From the NCBI GenBank assembly GCA_022845955.1, contig AP025576.1:806001-870000 (forward strand): DNA of 64,000 bases, read 5' to 3'. The notes under the pieces were generated by a model, which was not told the DNA's origin, made no database searches, and saw nothing but the letters and a program-made list of their open reading frames with translations. This stretch comes from Lachnospiraceae bacterium (lineage in GTDB: Bacteria > Bacillota > Clostridia > Lachnospirales > Lachnospiraceae). Shown piece by piece: positions 51,718 through 61,009 of this stretch. Both the position numbers and the translations under genes were made by a program. How positions within the stretch are numbered: position 1 is the first letter of the stretch; each line of letters starts with the position of its first letter.

Positions 51718-53814
51718 ATGAAACTTTGGAAGGAAAATAAAAATCTTTGCATGTCTGCCGATGGTATGTTGCTGCGCATTATGCCATGGGGCACTAATGC
51801 TCTCCGCGTGGTAATGCAGCCGGCAGGGGTGGAAGACGGAAGAAACTGGGCGCTGACGGAAGCAGTGCCTGAAACCAATCCGGAAATCGGATTACGGGAA
51901 TGTGAATTAATAGCACCATGGGAAGAAAAAGGGCAGCCTTCCCAATGCGGATATATACAAAACGGGGATATCCGCGGGGAAATTAATCCGGAGGGCTGGA
52001 TCTGTTTTAAAAACTATAAGGGTAAAGTGTTATTAAAGGAATATTGGAGGAACCGGAACCGCTTGGAACGTTATGCGGTTCCTCAGGATATCGGCGCGAG
52101 GGAATTTAAGGCGGTGCAGGGAGCGTCAGAATACAGACTGACAGCCAGATTTGAAGCATTTAAGGGAGAGAAAATTTATGGCTGCGGCCAATACCAGGAA
52201 ACGGATCTGAATAAAAAAGGAGAGATACTTGATCTGGAACAAAGAAATACACAATGCAGTATTCCCTTTTATCTGTCCAGCCGGGGATATGGCTTTCTGT
52301 GGAACAATCCGGCTGTCGGAAAAGTTATCTTTGGAAATAACAGAACGGAATGGACCGCAGAACGGACCAAAAAACTGGATTATTATATTACGGCAGCTGA
52401 AACACCACGGGAGATACTCCGACAGTTTACACAGGCTGTGGGGCGCTCGCCATTGATGCCGTCTTATGCGTTGGGGTTATGGCAGTCGAAACTGCGCTAT
52501 CAAAATCAGGAGGTAGTATTGAAGGTTGCCGAAGAGTATGATAGACGCGGGATATTGCCTGATGTAATAGTAATAGATTTCTTCCATTGGACCAGACAGG
52601 GAGAATTCCGATTCGATCCGAAGGATTGGCCGGATCCTGATGCGATGATAAGGAAGCTGAAGGAATACGGTATTAAGGTTATGGTATCGGTATGGCCGAC
52701 GGTAGACGCAGGGGCGGAAGGAAAAAAGGAAATGGAGGACAGAGGGTTTCTTGTTAAGAATGACAGGGGACTCCAGATTCATATGAACTGGATGGGAGAA
52801 ACCCGATTCTGGGATCCGTTTCCGGCAGAAGCCAGAGAGTTTGTGTGGGATCTCTGCAGGAAAAATTATTACGAAAAAGGTATTCGGATGTTCTGGCTGG
52901 ATGAGGCGGAACCGGAATATGGCCCCTATGATTATGATCTTTTCAGGTATCAGGCTGGGCCCGCGCTGGAGGTAAGCAATTATTATCCGGTTTTGTACGC
53001 GAAGACCTTCTGGGATGGAATGACTGCCTGCGGCCAGAAAAAGATTATGAATCTGATCCGCTGTGCGTGGGCGGGAAGCCAGAAATACGGGACGCTGGTC
53101 TGGTCAGGAGACGTCCATTCCTCCTTCCGGGCGCTGAGAGAACAGGTACAGGCGGGCATTAGTATGGGAATTGCCGGCATCGCGTGGTGGGCAACCGATA
53201 TCGGAGGCTTTCTGGGAGGCTGCCCGGATGATAAAACATTCAGAGAGCTGTTGGTCCGTTGGTTCCAATGGGCGGTATTCACTCCGGTACTTCGGATGCA
53301 TGGGGCCAGACAGCCTTTTGAAAAGCTGGAGGAGGAGTTCAGAGACGAGGTAAAACAGTTTACCACCGGACAGCCCAATGAAATATACAGCTATGGGGAA
53401 GAGATTTTTGATATTCTTATGAAATATGTGCGCTTAAGAAAACTACTTGCGGGATATCTTACAGATTTAATGGAAGAAACGCATGAAACGGGTATGCCGC
53501 TTATGAGAGCCTTATTCCTGGAATACCCGGAGGATCCGGAAAGCTGGAATGTGGAGGATGAGTATTTGTTCGGAAAAGACATTCTTGTAGCACCGGTGAT
53601 GGAAGAAGGGCAGAGGGAAAGGGTGGTATATTTTCCGGTCGGTGATAAATGGACCGCAGCCTTCGGGGCGGCAGAATATCATGGAGGAACCTGTGCTTCC
53701 GTGGACGCGCCTCTGGATAAAATTCCAGTGTTTATCAGAAATGGTTCCAGGGTGGATTTTAAACAAATATTCAATCAGGCCAGCGCACCTGCTGCGCTGG
53801 GCGTAAGAAAGTGA
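51718..53814 (+). CDS. GH31 family alpha-glycosidase (alpha-xylosidase/glucosidase type)
   Basis: 698 aa from ATG 51718, since GGAGGAG at 51708-51714 fits it better than ATG 51706. An N-terminal beta domain (about 1-230) is followed by a TIM barrel: LGLWQSKLRYQNQEVV, DVIVIDFFHWTRQGEF, the nucleophile Asp in FWLDEAEPE (about 393) and the acid/base Asp in WSGDVHSSF (about 463). WWATDIGGF and LRMHGARQPFE are also GH31 hallmarks. No signal peptide, so it acts on imported oligosaccharide or glycoside. The last 15 or so codons and the stop are supplied by the 49-nt dispersed repeat. Confidence 0.93.
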   Translation: MKLWKENKNLCMSADGMLLRIMPWGTNALRVVMQPAGVEDGRNWALTEAVPETNPEIGLRECELIAPWEEKGQPSQCGYIQNGDIRGEINPEGWICFKNYKGKVLLKEYWRNRNRLERYAVPQDIGAREFKAVQGASEYRLTARFEAFKGEKIYGCGQYQETDLNKKGEILDLEQRNTQCSIPFYLSSRGYGFLWNNPAVGKVIFGNNRTEWTAERTKKLDYYITAAETPREILRQFTQAVGRSPLMPSYALGLWQSKLRYQNQEVVLKVAEEYDRRGILPDVIVIDFFHWTRQGEFRFDPKDWPDPDAMIRKLKEYGIKVMVSVWPTVDAGAEGKKEMEDRGFLVKNDRGLQIHMNWMGETRFWDPFPAEAREFVWDLCRKNYYEKGIRMFWLDEAEPEYGPYDYDLFRYQAGPALEVSNYYPVLYAKTFWDGMTACGQKKIMNLIRCAWAGSQKYGTLVWSGDVHSSFRALREQVQAGISMGIAGIAWWATDIGGFLGGCPDDKTFRELLVRWFQWAVFTPVLRMHGARQPFEKLEEEFRDEVKQFTTGQPNEIYSYGEEIFDILMKYVRLRKLLAGYLTDLMEETHETGMPLMRALFLEYPEDPESWNVEDEYLFGKDILVAPVMEEGQRERVVYFPVGDKWTAAFGAAEYHGGTCASVDAPLDKIPVFIRNGSRVDFKQIFNQASAPAALGVRK

Positions 53815-53816
53815 TT
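53768..53816. repeat. 49-nt dispersed repeat, copy 2, within the GH31 3' end
   Basis: 43 of 49 positions match 24898-24946. It encodes the C-terminal QASAPAALGVRK and the TGA stop, and contains CCAGCGCA/TGCGCTGG. Confidence 0.8.
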
Positions 53817-53845
53817 TTATAATATAAATGAGAGGAGAGCTTCAG

Positions 53846-54727
53846 GTGAAAAAGAATATTAAGGAAGGGATAGCCGGTTATTTATTTTTGCTGCCATGGT
53901 TGGTCGGTTTCTTTGGACTTACACTGATTCCGATGATAGCGTCTTTGTTTTTTTCGTTTACACAGTACGATATGCTGACGCCGGCCATTCCTGTCGGGAT
54001 AAAAAACTATGTATCCCTGTTTGCAGACGGAAGATTTATTAACAGTTTAAAGGTAACCTTTAAATATGTGATAGTCAGTGTACCCCTGCAGTTGGCATTT
54101 GCCTTGCTGATTGCCCTGCTCCTTAAAAAAAACAGGCGGGGAGTGAAGGTTTATCGGGCGATGTATTATTTGCCGTCCTTATTTGGGGGATCAGTCGCGG
54201 TGTCCATCTTGTGGAGGCAGCTGTTCAATAAGGAAGGGGTATTCAATCAAATCCTCGCAGTTTTCGGAATTGAGGGAAAGAACTGGATTGCAACACCCTC
54301 ATCGGCCTTGAATACGCTGATTGTCCTTGCCGTATGGCAGTTCGGCGCATCGATGGTTATTTTCCTGGCATCGTTGAAGCAGATACCGGAGGATTATTAT
54401 GAGGCGGCAACGCTGGATGGGGCAGGTAAAATCGCGCAGTTTTTCAAAATCACACTACCGCTGCTTACACCGATGGTTTTTTTCAATATTGTTATGCAGG
54501 TTATTAATGCATTCCAGTCTTTTAACTCCGCTTACATCATCAGTAATGGATCCGGCGGACCGCTGGATTCCACCCTGTTCTATTCATTGTATCTGTATAT
54601 CAAGGCATTCAACCATTTCCAGATGGGATATGCGTCCGCTATGGCCTGGATTTTGCTTATAATTATAGCTGCTGTTACCGGACTGATGTTTTTATTTGCC
54701 AAGTTCTGGGTATTTTACGATGATTGA
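53846..54727 (+). CDS. Sugar ABC transporter permease (MalF-like)
   Basis: 293 aa from GTG 53846 with GAGGAGA at 53831-53837; ATG 53828 has no ribosome site before it. Six helices: EGIAGYLFLLPWLVGFFGLTLIP opens as in CUT1 permeases, and the coupling EAA loop is EAATLDGAGKIAQFFKITLPLL (about 190-211). It takes up an oligosaccharide or glycoside with the next permease and the binding protein. No ATPase is present in the island; CUT1 systems in Firmicutes often share a distant MsmX-type ATPase. Confidence 0.93.
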   Translation: MKKNIKEGIAGYLFLLPWLVGFFGLTLIPMIASLFFSFTQYDMLTPAIPVGIKNYVSLFADGRFINSLKVTFKYVIVSVPLQLAFALLIALLLKKNRRGVKVYRAMYYLPSLFGGSVAVSILWRQLFNKEGVFNQILAVFGIEGKNWIATPSSALNTLIVLAVWQFGASMVIFLASLKQIPEDYYEAATLDGAGKIAQFFKITLPLLTPMVFFNIVMQVINAFQSFNSAYIISNGSGGPLDSTLFYSLYLYIKAFNHFQMGYASAMAWILLIIIAAVTGLMFLFAKFWVFYDD

Positions 54728-54740
54728 CAGGGAGGCTGGT

Positions 54741-55577
54741 ATGAAAAGAAAAGTAGGAAATGTATGTTACCACGTATTTATTATTATGTTTGCATTACTG
54801 ATGCTGTACCCTCTGTTGTGGATGATCAGCGCTTCATTTAAAGAAACGCTGGAAATTTTTCAGGGAACCAACTTTTTTCCGGAGTCTTTTAAGTTGGAAA
54901 ATTATGCACAGGGGTGGCAGGGATTATCGGGTATTACCTTCGGAAGATTTTTCTTTAACTCTTTTTTTATCGTAATTGTGGCCATGATTGGAAATTTATC
55001 TTCCTGTCTGCTGGCGGCGAATGCATTTGCGAAAATCAAATTCCCTCTGAAGGGATTCTGGTTTGCACTGATGATGGGGACTTTAATGCTGCCTATGCAC
55101 GTAAAATTAATCCCCCAATATATCATGTACAACAAGTTGGGTTGGATTAATACTTATCTGCCGTTAATGGTACCCAAATTCCTGGCTACGGAAGGGTTTT
55201 TCGTATTTCTGATGACACAGTATATGAGAGGGCTGCCGAGGGAAATCGATGAGGCGGCTATCTGCGACGGCTGCGGGCAGTGGCAGCGGTTTATCCGGAT
55301 TACCGTCCCGTTATCTGTGCCGGCTATTGTTACAACAACAATTTTTACATTTATCTGGACCTGGAACGATTTCTTTTCCCAGATGCTCTATATAACGGGA
55401 ATTGAGAAATTTACTGTGGCACTGGCCCTGCGTCAGTTCGTAGACGCTACCGGAAACAGTTCCTGGGGCGCATTATTTGCCATGTCAACCTTATCGCTGC
55501 TTCCTTTGTTTTTCATGTTTGTATTCTTCCAGAACTATCTTGTGGAGGGGATAACTGCAGGAAGCATTAAAGGGTAA
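54741..55577 (+). CDS. Sugar ABC transporter permease (MalG-like)
   Basis: 278 aa from ATG 54741 with AGGGAGG at 54729-54735. Six helices with the EAA loop EIDEAAICDGCGQWQRFIRITVPLSVP (residues about 182-208). An in-frame ATGATTGA overlaps the upstream stop, but the ribosome site favours 54741. Forms the heterodimeric membrane channel with the preceding protein. Confidence 0.93.
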   Translation: MKRKVGNVCYHVFIIMFALLMLYPLLWMISASFKETLEIFQGTNFFPESFKLENYAQGWQGLSGITFGRFFFNSFFIVIVAMIGNLSSCLLAANAFAKIKFPLKGFWFALMMGTLMLPMHVKLIPQYIMYNKLGWINTYLPLMVPKFLATEGFFVFLMTQYMRGLPREIDEAAICDGCGQWQRFIRITVPLSVPAIVTTTIFTFIWTWNDFFSQMLYITGIEKFTVALALRQFVDATGNSSWGALFAMSTLSLLPLFFMFVFFQNYLVEGITAGSIKG

Positions 55578-55669
55578 ACAGACAGGATAAAATTTAAAAC
55601 CGTGTAATCTGATGACCAGATTATTTTAGTATACGGTTCCTAAAAAACTAATTCAGGGAGGTTGAAAGT

Positions 55670-57052
55670 ATGAAACACAACAAGATGTTAGCAGTGCTTC
55701 TTGTGGCGGTAATGGCATTATCAGCCGCAGGATGCGGGACCAAGGCGCCGGCGGAGAATCCGGCTCCGGCAGCTGAAAGCAAGGCGGAAGAGGCGCCGGC
55801 AGCCGAAACGCCGGCGGCAGAGGCAGCAGGTGGGGAAAAGGTGGAAATCCGTTTTTCCTGGTGGGGAGATACCAAAAGAAACGACATGTATAATGAAATC
55901 TGCGACAGGTTCGAAGAGGAAAATCCCAACATTAAGGTTATGAGAGAACCTATGTCATGGTCTGATTATTGGACCAAGATGTCTACACAGGTAGCTGGAG
56001 GGAATGCCCCGGATGTATTCGGCATGCATCCGCAGTACGCAGCCGATTATGCACTGCGCGGCGCTTTGCTGGAGATCCAGCCTTATGTTGATAACGGAAC
56101 ACTTGATTTATCCAAATTTTCAGATGCCATTATTGACAGCGGAAAATATAAGGATAAGCTTTATATGGTTTCCATGGGGGTAAGCTTCACCTGTTATCTG
56201 GTTAACAATGAACTGGCAGAACAATATGGCGTTACCCTGCCGGCTTACAACGAGGACTGGACATGGGAACAGTTTCAGCAGGAAGCTAAGAAATTTACCG
56301 ATGCGGCAGCAGGAACAGGAATCTATTTCTCCGGGGACAGCTCCGCAGATATTAACTGCTTCCGCTGGGCGGCAAGAGAGGCGGGAGGAGATAATTATAC
56401 CGCAGACGGACAGCTTGGTTTTGAGGAGCAGACTGTTATAGACTTTCTGGATATGTGGAGCGCGCTCAGGGACGAAGGAGCTATTCCGGACGCAGCGACA
56501 GCTTCTGAAGACGGTTCCCTGGCTTTGGAACAGCGTTTATTTTCATTAGGCAAAATGGTCCTGCACAATGTCCCGATAAATCAGCTGTATTTATATGCAG
56601 ATGCTATGCCCGACAATAATATTACGGCGGTCAGAATCCCTACCGCAGCCGACGGAACCAGGGCAGAATATCTGGAAGGTGCGCATTTTGCAATATCTTC
56701 CAGCATTGATGAAGCCCATCAGGAGGCGGCAGCAAAGCTTATTAATTTCTTCGTAAATACAGAGCAGTCAATGGAACTGTTTAAGATGGATCAGGGTGTG
56801 CCGGCTAATTCAGATATGGCTGAATTTATTAAACCGCTGCTGGACGAACCCAACCAGAAGGCGATTGATTTTGCACTGGCACTGATGCCTCTTTGTGAAA
56901 CGGCAACCCCTGCGGCAAAGGGGGCAAGTGAAATTGCAACGGCTTATCAGACGGCTGCCGATAAAGTAAGATATGGGCAGGAAGATTCCAAGACCGCAGC
57001 CGGTGCATTTATGAAAGAAGCAAATTCTATTCTGGAAGCAAATAAAAATTAA
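55670..57052 (+). CDS. Extracellular sugar-binding lipoprotein of the ABC importer
   Basis: 460 aa, GGGAGG ribosome site. A lipoprotein signal peptide ends LSAAGC with Cys at 22, followed by an Ala/Pro/Glu linker (about 25-52). The SBP_bac_1 domain has IRFSWWGDTKRNDMYNEI, DVFGMHPQYAADYALRGALL, EDWTWEQFQQEAKKFT and the C-terminal NFFVNTEQSMELF typical of CUT1 binding proteins. The 92-nt upstream gap holds a stem (AATCTG/CAGATT inside AACCGT/ACGGTT) that may protect or raise the SBP part of the mRNA. Confidence 0.93.
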   Translation: MKHNKMLAVLLVAVMALSAAGCGTKAPAENPAPAAESKAEEAPAAETPAAEAAGGEKVEIRFSWWGDTKRNDMYNEICDRFEEENPNIKVMREPMSWSDYWTKMSTQVAGGNAPDVFGMHPQYAADYALRGALLEIQPYVDNGTLDLSKFSDAIIDSGKYKDKLYMVSMGVSFTCYLVNNELAEQYGVTLPAYNEDWTWEQFQQEAKKFTDAAAGTGIYFSGDSSADINCFRWAAREAGGDNYTADGQLGFEEQTVIDFLDMWSALRDEGAIPDAATASEDGSLALEQRLFSLGKMVLHNVPINQLYLYADAMPDNNITAVRIPTAADGTRAEYLEGAHFAISSSIDEAHQEAAAKLINFFVNTEQSMELFKMDQGVPANSDMAEFIKPLLDEPNQKAIDFALALMPLCETATPAAKGASEIATAYQTAADKVRYGQEDSKTAAGAFMKEANSILEANKN

Positions 57053-57065
57053 CCTGGAGGAAGCT

Positions 57066-57782
57066 ATGAACAGCGACGACAAAGAATTACTGAAACTTTT
57101 TGAGCCACTTCGTGTGGCGGATGTACGGGATGGTATGGACTGGATGGGATATCATCATTATGGGACCCTTGATTACAAAATCAGGCCTTTATACCGTACA
57201 AAAGCGGTGGGAATTGCTAAAACGGCAAGATATCTTCCATATGAAGGCCCGGATCCGTTGGTTACCGGTGATGAATATACCAAGTGGTCAGGCTGGTATT
57301 ACGGTAATGTTTGTACATATCCGTGGTTTGATGAAATTGAAGAAGGCAGCTTTGTTGTCCTTGACGTATCCGGTGTGGATGTGGGACTTATGGGATCGGA
57401 GAATGCATTAGGGGCCAAGATTAAAGGCGCCAGAGGATTTTTGACAAATGGAGGGGGTATCAGAGATACGGATGAGGTTATCCATCAGGAAATTCCGGTT
57501 TGGAGTTATTTCGTATCCCAGAAGATGGATCAGGTCAGACTGCAGTATGATGCCAAGGATGTTCCTGTTGCAATTGGCGGCGTAACAATCAGGCCTGGAG
57601 ATATTATTGTTGCAGATGGTGACGGTGTGATTGCCGTGCCCAGGAAAATGGCAAAAGACGTGGCAAAATATGCACATAGAGAATTATTTAATGATAAGAA
57701 TGCAAGGCGGGAGAAGTATGAAAAGCTTGGCTGGGAGTTGGATGAAAGTGTTGTTAATAACCAGGAAAAGTTTGAAGGTTAA
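57066..57782 (+). CDS. RraA-like family protein (HMG/CHA aldolase-like)
   Basis: 238 aa, TGGAGGAAG ribosome site, 13 nt after the binding protein. RraA/HMG-aldolase pattern: LRVADVRDGMDWMG near the N-terminus, VGLMGSENALGAKIKGARGFLTNGGGIRDTDEV (residues about 98-130) including the Arg/Asp that bind substrate carboxylate and metal, and VTIRPGDIIVADGDGVIAVP. Family members are class II aldolases or decarboxylases for 4-carboxy-4-hydroxy-2-oxo acids; others are RNase E inhibitors. In an ABC sugar island an aldolase/decarboxylase for a sugar-derived oxo acid is more likely. Confidence 0.85.
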   Translation: MNSDDKELLKLFEPLRVADVRDGMDWMGYHHYGTLDYKIRPLYRTKAVGIAKTARYLPYEGPDPLVTGDEYTKWSGWYYGNVCTYPWFDEIEEGSFVVLDVSGVDVGLMGSENALGAKIKGARGFLTNGGGIRDTDEVIHQEIPVWSYFVSQKMDQVRLQYDAKDVPVAIGGVTIRPGDIIVADGDGVIAVPRKMAKDVAKYAHRELFNDKNARREKYEKLGWELDESVVNNQEKFEG

Positions 57783-57800
57783 TAAACTGTAAGGGCAGCA

Positions 57801-57826
57801 AAGGAACTGTTATGACAGTTCCTTTG
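57801..57826 (+). other. Hairpin after the RraA-like gene
   Basis: AAAGGAACTG/CAGTTCCTTT, 10-bp perfect stem with TTATGA loop; it lies before the true terminator. Confidence 0.6.
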
Positions 57827-57835
57827 TAACGGGTA

Positions 57836-57872
57836 AAACCTCCTTTGCCGGGAACGGCGGAGGAGGTTTTTA
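57836..57872 (+). terminator. Intrinsic terminator between the RraA-like and TIM-barrel genes
   Basis: AAAACCTCCTTTGCC pairs with GGCGGAGGAGGTTTT with one mismatch and a GGGAAC loop; TTAAT follows. No clear new promoter precedes 57904, so partial read-through is likely. Confidence 0.85.
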
Positions 57873-57903
57873 ATCGGGACAGATTGCCACAGGGAGTATA
57901 AAA

Positions 57904-58689
57904 ATGCAGATTGGGTGTGCTTTGTTAAGTCCGCAGGACTTGGTTGAAGCAAAGAATATAGGGTACGATTATGCTGAGTTTATGGGGAAATATCTGGTTT
58001 CTTTATCAGCAGGTGAATATCTGGAAATCCAGAGGACGGCAGAGCGGATCCAAATGCAGGTGAAGGGGATTAACGCTTACTGCCCGGAAACTGTAAAAAT
58101 GGTGGGGCCGGGGTTTAACCCGTTGATTATCATGGAATATGCGCGGCAATGTTCACAGAGAGCGTACGGTTTAGGCGTAAAGTTTGTTGGGATTGGATCT
58201 CCCAAATCCAGAAATCTGCCCGAAGGTTATTCCCGGACTGCGGCACTGGAACAGCTGAAGGAATTTTTAAAAATTACGGCGTATGAATTCGAACGATACA
58301 ATATTATGGTATGTCTTGAACCATTGGCACCCTGTTATTGTAATTTTATTAATTTTATATCGGAGGCTGTTTCGGTTGTGGAAGGGCTCCGGCTGGGAAA
58401 TCTGGGGCTAATTGCAGATTTTTATAATATGGAATATGTGAAGGAAGCGGATATGGATTTGAAAAACTACAGACACTTTATCAAACATGCGCATATTTCC
58501 GATGACGATGGAACGCCTTATCAAAGATCATTTCTGAAGTTGCAGAAGGAAGAGATTCACAAAAAAAGAATTAGAAAACTTTTTGATACCGGCTATCGGG
58601 GAGCGATCAGCCTGGAAATTGACTGCCGGATTGATACGGAGCGGGCAGCACGCTCCCTGGAAATCATGAAATCCGCTTTGTCCGAATAA
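57904..58689 (+). CDS. Sugar phosphate isomerase/epimerase-like TIM barrel (AP-endonuclease-2 fold)
   Basis: 261 aa; AGGGAG precedes the ATG. Xylose-isomerase-like/AP_endonuc_2 pattern with four expected metal ligands: Glu of VCLEPLAP (about 142), Asp of LIADFYN (about 178), His of KHAHISD (about 198) and Glu of ISLEID (about 240). Members isomerise or epimerise sugars, keto-sugars or inositols. Followed after 13 nt by the BKACE gene. Confidence 0.85.
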   Translation: MQIGCALLSPQDLVEAKNIGYDYAEFMGKYLVSLSAGEYLEIQRTAERIQMQVKGINAYCPETVKMVGPGFNPLIIMEYARQCSQRAYGLGVKFVGIGSPKSRNLPEGYSRTAALEQLKEFLKITAYEFERYNIMVCLEPLAPCYCNFINFISEAVSVVEGLRLGNLGLIADFYNMEYVKEADMDLKNYRHFIKHAHISDDDGTPYQRSFLKLQKEEIHKKRIRKLFDTGYRGAISLEIDCRIDTERAARSLEIMKSALSE

Positions 58690-58702
58690 CGGGAGGAAAA
58701 GT

Positions 58703-59638
58703 ATGTATATAAAGGATAAAAAAATTATTATCAGTGCTGCAATTACCGGAGCAACGCATGTACCCAGCCTTTCTTGCTACCTGCCGAAGAACCCGGATGA
58801 AATTATCCGGAGCGCTGTGGAAGCTTGGAAAGCCGGAGCCGCAATTGTACATATACATGCCCGTGACGATAATGGAAAACCTACAACGGATCACGGTATT
58901 TTCCGTTATATATTATCATCTATATCCCGGGAGTGTGATGCGGTAATTGGAATTACTACAGGAGGCGCAAACGGGATGAGTGTGGAAGAACGGTTTTCTG
59001 TTATTGAAGAATTCCGGCCGGAAATGGCTTCCGCAAACGGCGGGTCCATGAACTTTTGCTATAACAGGTTATTGGCTGAGATTGATAAGCCGGAGTATGA
59101 CTGGGAGAAGGAATATGTGGAACGGACCTGGGATAATGTGTTCCGTAATTCCTTCCGGGATATGGATTACTGCATTCGTACAATGAATGCCTGCGGCACC
59201 CTGCCGGAATATGAAGTTTTTGATTACGGCCAGCTGAATAATCTGAAAATTCTGAGAAAACAGGGTATTATTACACAGCCTGTCTATATTCAGTTTGTAC
59301 CCGGCGTACAGGGTGGTATGCCGGCTAATAATGAGACACTGATGTTCATGATCGATCAGGCTGAAAAAATACTTGGAAGTGATATTCAGTATAGTTGTGT
59401 GGGGGTCGGCAGAAAAATGTTTAAGTTGGAAACCATGTGTGCGCTGAATGGAGGGAATGTACGTGTTGGTATGGAGGACGGACTTTATATTAATCCAGCG
59501 GGTAAGCTTGCGGAAAGTAATGCAGAGCAAGTAGAGAAAATCAAGAATATTTTGAAAGCACTCGATTTTGAAATTGCAGACAGTGGGGAAGCACGTCAGA
59601 TGCTTCATCTAAAGGGAAAGGAACATGTAAACTTTTAG
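58703..59638 (+). CDS. BKACE family beta-keto acid cleavage enzyme (DUF849)
   Basis: 311 aa, GGGAGGA ribosome site. DUF849 TIM-barrel features: ISAAITGATHVPS, the zinc-binding AAIVHIHARDDNGKPT, TTGGANGMSVEERF, the Pro/Gln-rich QFVPGVQGGMPANN, and NVRVGMEDGLYIN carrying the conserved Glu. These Zn enzymes condense a beta-keto acid with acetyl-CoA, giving acetoacetate and a shortened acyl-CoA; Kce of lysine fermentation and dehydrocarnitine cleavage enzyme are examples. The adjoining hydratase and dehydrogenase can produce or use beta-keto/beta-hydroxy acids. The substrate is unknown. Confidence 0.9.
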   Translation: MYIKDKKIIISAAITGATHVPSLSCYLPKNPDEIIRSAVEAWKAGAAIVHIHARDDNGKPTTDHGIFRYILSSISRECDAVIGITTGGANGMSVEERFSVIEEFRPEMASANGGSMNFCYNRLLAEIDKPEYDWEKEYVERTWDNVFRNSFRDMDYCIRTMNACGTLPEYEVFDYGQLNNLKILRKQGIITQPVYIQFVPGVQGGMPANNETLMFMIDQAEKILGSDIQYSCVGVGRKMFKLETMCALNGGNVRVGMEDGLYINPAGKLAESNAEQVEKIKNILKALDFEIADSGEARQMLHLKGKEHVNF

Positions 59639-59656
59639 AAAAGAGGTGCAGTGAAA

Positions 59657-60061
59657 ATGACATACAGGATCGGTGCAAAAGGAAGCTTTTCCAAAACGAT
59701 TGCGGAATGCGATGTATATGGTTTCGCCGGGATTACCGGGGATTTGAATCCGCTGCATATAAATGAGGAGGAAGCTAAGAACATGCTGTTTGGCAGAAGG
59801 ATTGTCCATGGAATGCTGACGGCGTCTTTTCTTTCCACTGTAATAGCAAGCTATATGCCCGGACCGGGAACTGTATATATGGAACAGAATTCCAGGTTTT
59901 TAAAACCTGTTTTCCTCGGTGATACGATTACTGCGCAGGTTGAAATTGCGGAACTTTTGGAAAAAGGGAGGGCGCGGCTGAAAACCACTGTCGTTAATCA
60001 GGATGGAGCTGTGGTGGTGGATGGGACCGCCCTTGTAAAATTACCGGAACGAAAGGAGTAA
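59657..60061 (+). CDS. MaoC-like (R)-specific enoyl-CoA hydratase
   Basis: 134 aa from ATG 59657 (AGAGG at 59642-59646); GTG 59651 is possible but too close. Hot-dog fold with the PhaJ signature FAGITGDLNPLHINEEEA carrying catalytic Asp and His, then FGRRIVHGMLTASFLS and LGDTITAQVEIAEL. It hydrates trans-2-enoyl-CoA to (R)-3-hydroxyacyl-CoA or the reverse. Coupled to the next gene (2-nt gap). Note that crotonyl-CoA, the AbfD product, is a classical substrate type. Confidence 0.9.
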   Translation: MTYRIGAKGSFSKTIAECDVYGFAGITGDLNPLHINEEEAKNMLFGRRIVHGMLTASFLSTVIASYMPGPGTVYMEQNSRFLKPVFLGDTITAQVEIAELLEKGRARLKTTVVNQDGAVVVDGTALVKLPERKE

Positions 60062-60063
60062 TC

Positions 60064-61002
60064 ATGGTACATAATATCAAAAATATCGTAATTGCGGGAG
60101 CGGGAGTTATGGGATCTTCCATGGCACAACTGTTTGCGGCAGGGGGGTATCAGGTAACTTTATATGATATCAGCGATGCCGCGCTTTATAACAGCCAGCG
60201 GCTTATCCATGTTAATCAGAATGTAATGCACAATGACAAAACAGAAGGAGAAAAAGAAGAGAATATCCGAGAAAATATTACATTTTCCAGTGAAAAAGAA
60301 TGCTTTTCGGATGCTGATTTTGTCATTGAAGCCATAGTAGAAAAAATGGAGGTTAAGCATGGCTTCTGGAACGAGGTTTCTGGCCTGGCACCTGATAAGG
60401 CGGTGTTGACAAGCAATACATCGGGGCTTTCCCTCACGGAAATAGCAAAGGCGGTTAAATATCCGGAGCGCTTTTGCGGCATGCATTGGCTTAATCCGCC
60501 GCATATCTGTCCTTTGGTGGAAATTATCAAAGGGGAAAAAACGGCGCCTGAAACAATGGGTGTTGTTTATGATTTGGCCTGCGATATCCATCGTTACCCG
60601 GTCTGTCTACAGAAAGAGGTTCCGGGGTTTCTGGTAAACAGGTTCCAGTTTGCCATTTTAAGGGAGGCTATGAGTCTGGTAGAAGCTGGGGTGGCATGTA
60701 AAGAGGATATAGATAAAGTGTTTAAGTATGGCCTGGGTCTGCGTTATGCCTGTCTGGGGCCATTTGAAATAGCAGATTTGGGAGGTTTGGATACCTTTTA
60801 TAATATAGCTGATTACCTCTTTGCAGATATCAGTAACGAGAAGAACGTACATAAAATGTTAGGGCAGCTTTATAGGGATGGGGATTACGGAGTGAAAACC
60901 GGTAAGGGTTTTTATGATTATGGAAACGGCCGAGCGGAAGAAGTGATTGCAAAACGTGACAAAGATTTTATGAAGGTGGTAAAATGTTTGTACGAAGAAT
61001 AA
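60064..61002 (+). CDS. 3-hydroxyacyl-CoA dehydrogenase family protein
   Basis: 312 aa. The N-terminal NAD domain has IVIAGAGVMGSSMAQLFA and, at the catalytic region, TSNTSGLSLTEIAK, FCGMHWLNPPHICPLVEII (catalytic His) and VPGFLVNRFQFAILREAM. The C-terminal dimerisation domain has YGLGLRYACLGPFEIADLGGLDTFYNIADYL. This last segment and HWLNPPHI resemble the L-gulonate/carnitine dehydrogenase branch more than butyryl-pathway Hbd, so a non-CoA hydroxy acid is possible. With BKACE next door, oxidation of a beta-hydroxy acid to the BKACE substrate is a natural hypothesis. Confidence 0.88.
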   Translation: MVHNIKNIVIAGAGVMGSSMAQLFAAGGYQVTLYDISDAALYNSQRLIHVNQNVMHNDKTEGEKEENIRENITFSSEKECFSDADFVIEAIVEKMEVKHGFWNEVSGLAPDKAVLTSNTSGLSLTEIAKAVKYPERFCGMHWLNPPHICPLVEIIKGEKTAPETMGVVYDLACDIHRYPVCLQKEVPGFLVNRFQFAILREAMSLVEAGVACKEDIDKVFKYGLGLRYACLGPFEIADLGGLDTFYNIADYLFADISNEKNVHKMLGQLYRDGDYGVKTGKGFYDYGNGRAEEVIAKRDKDFMKVVKCLYEE

Positions 61003-61009
61003 GAAATAA

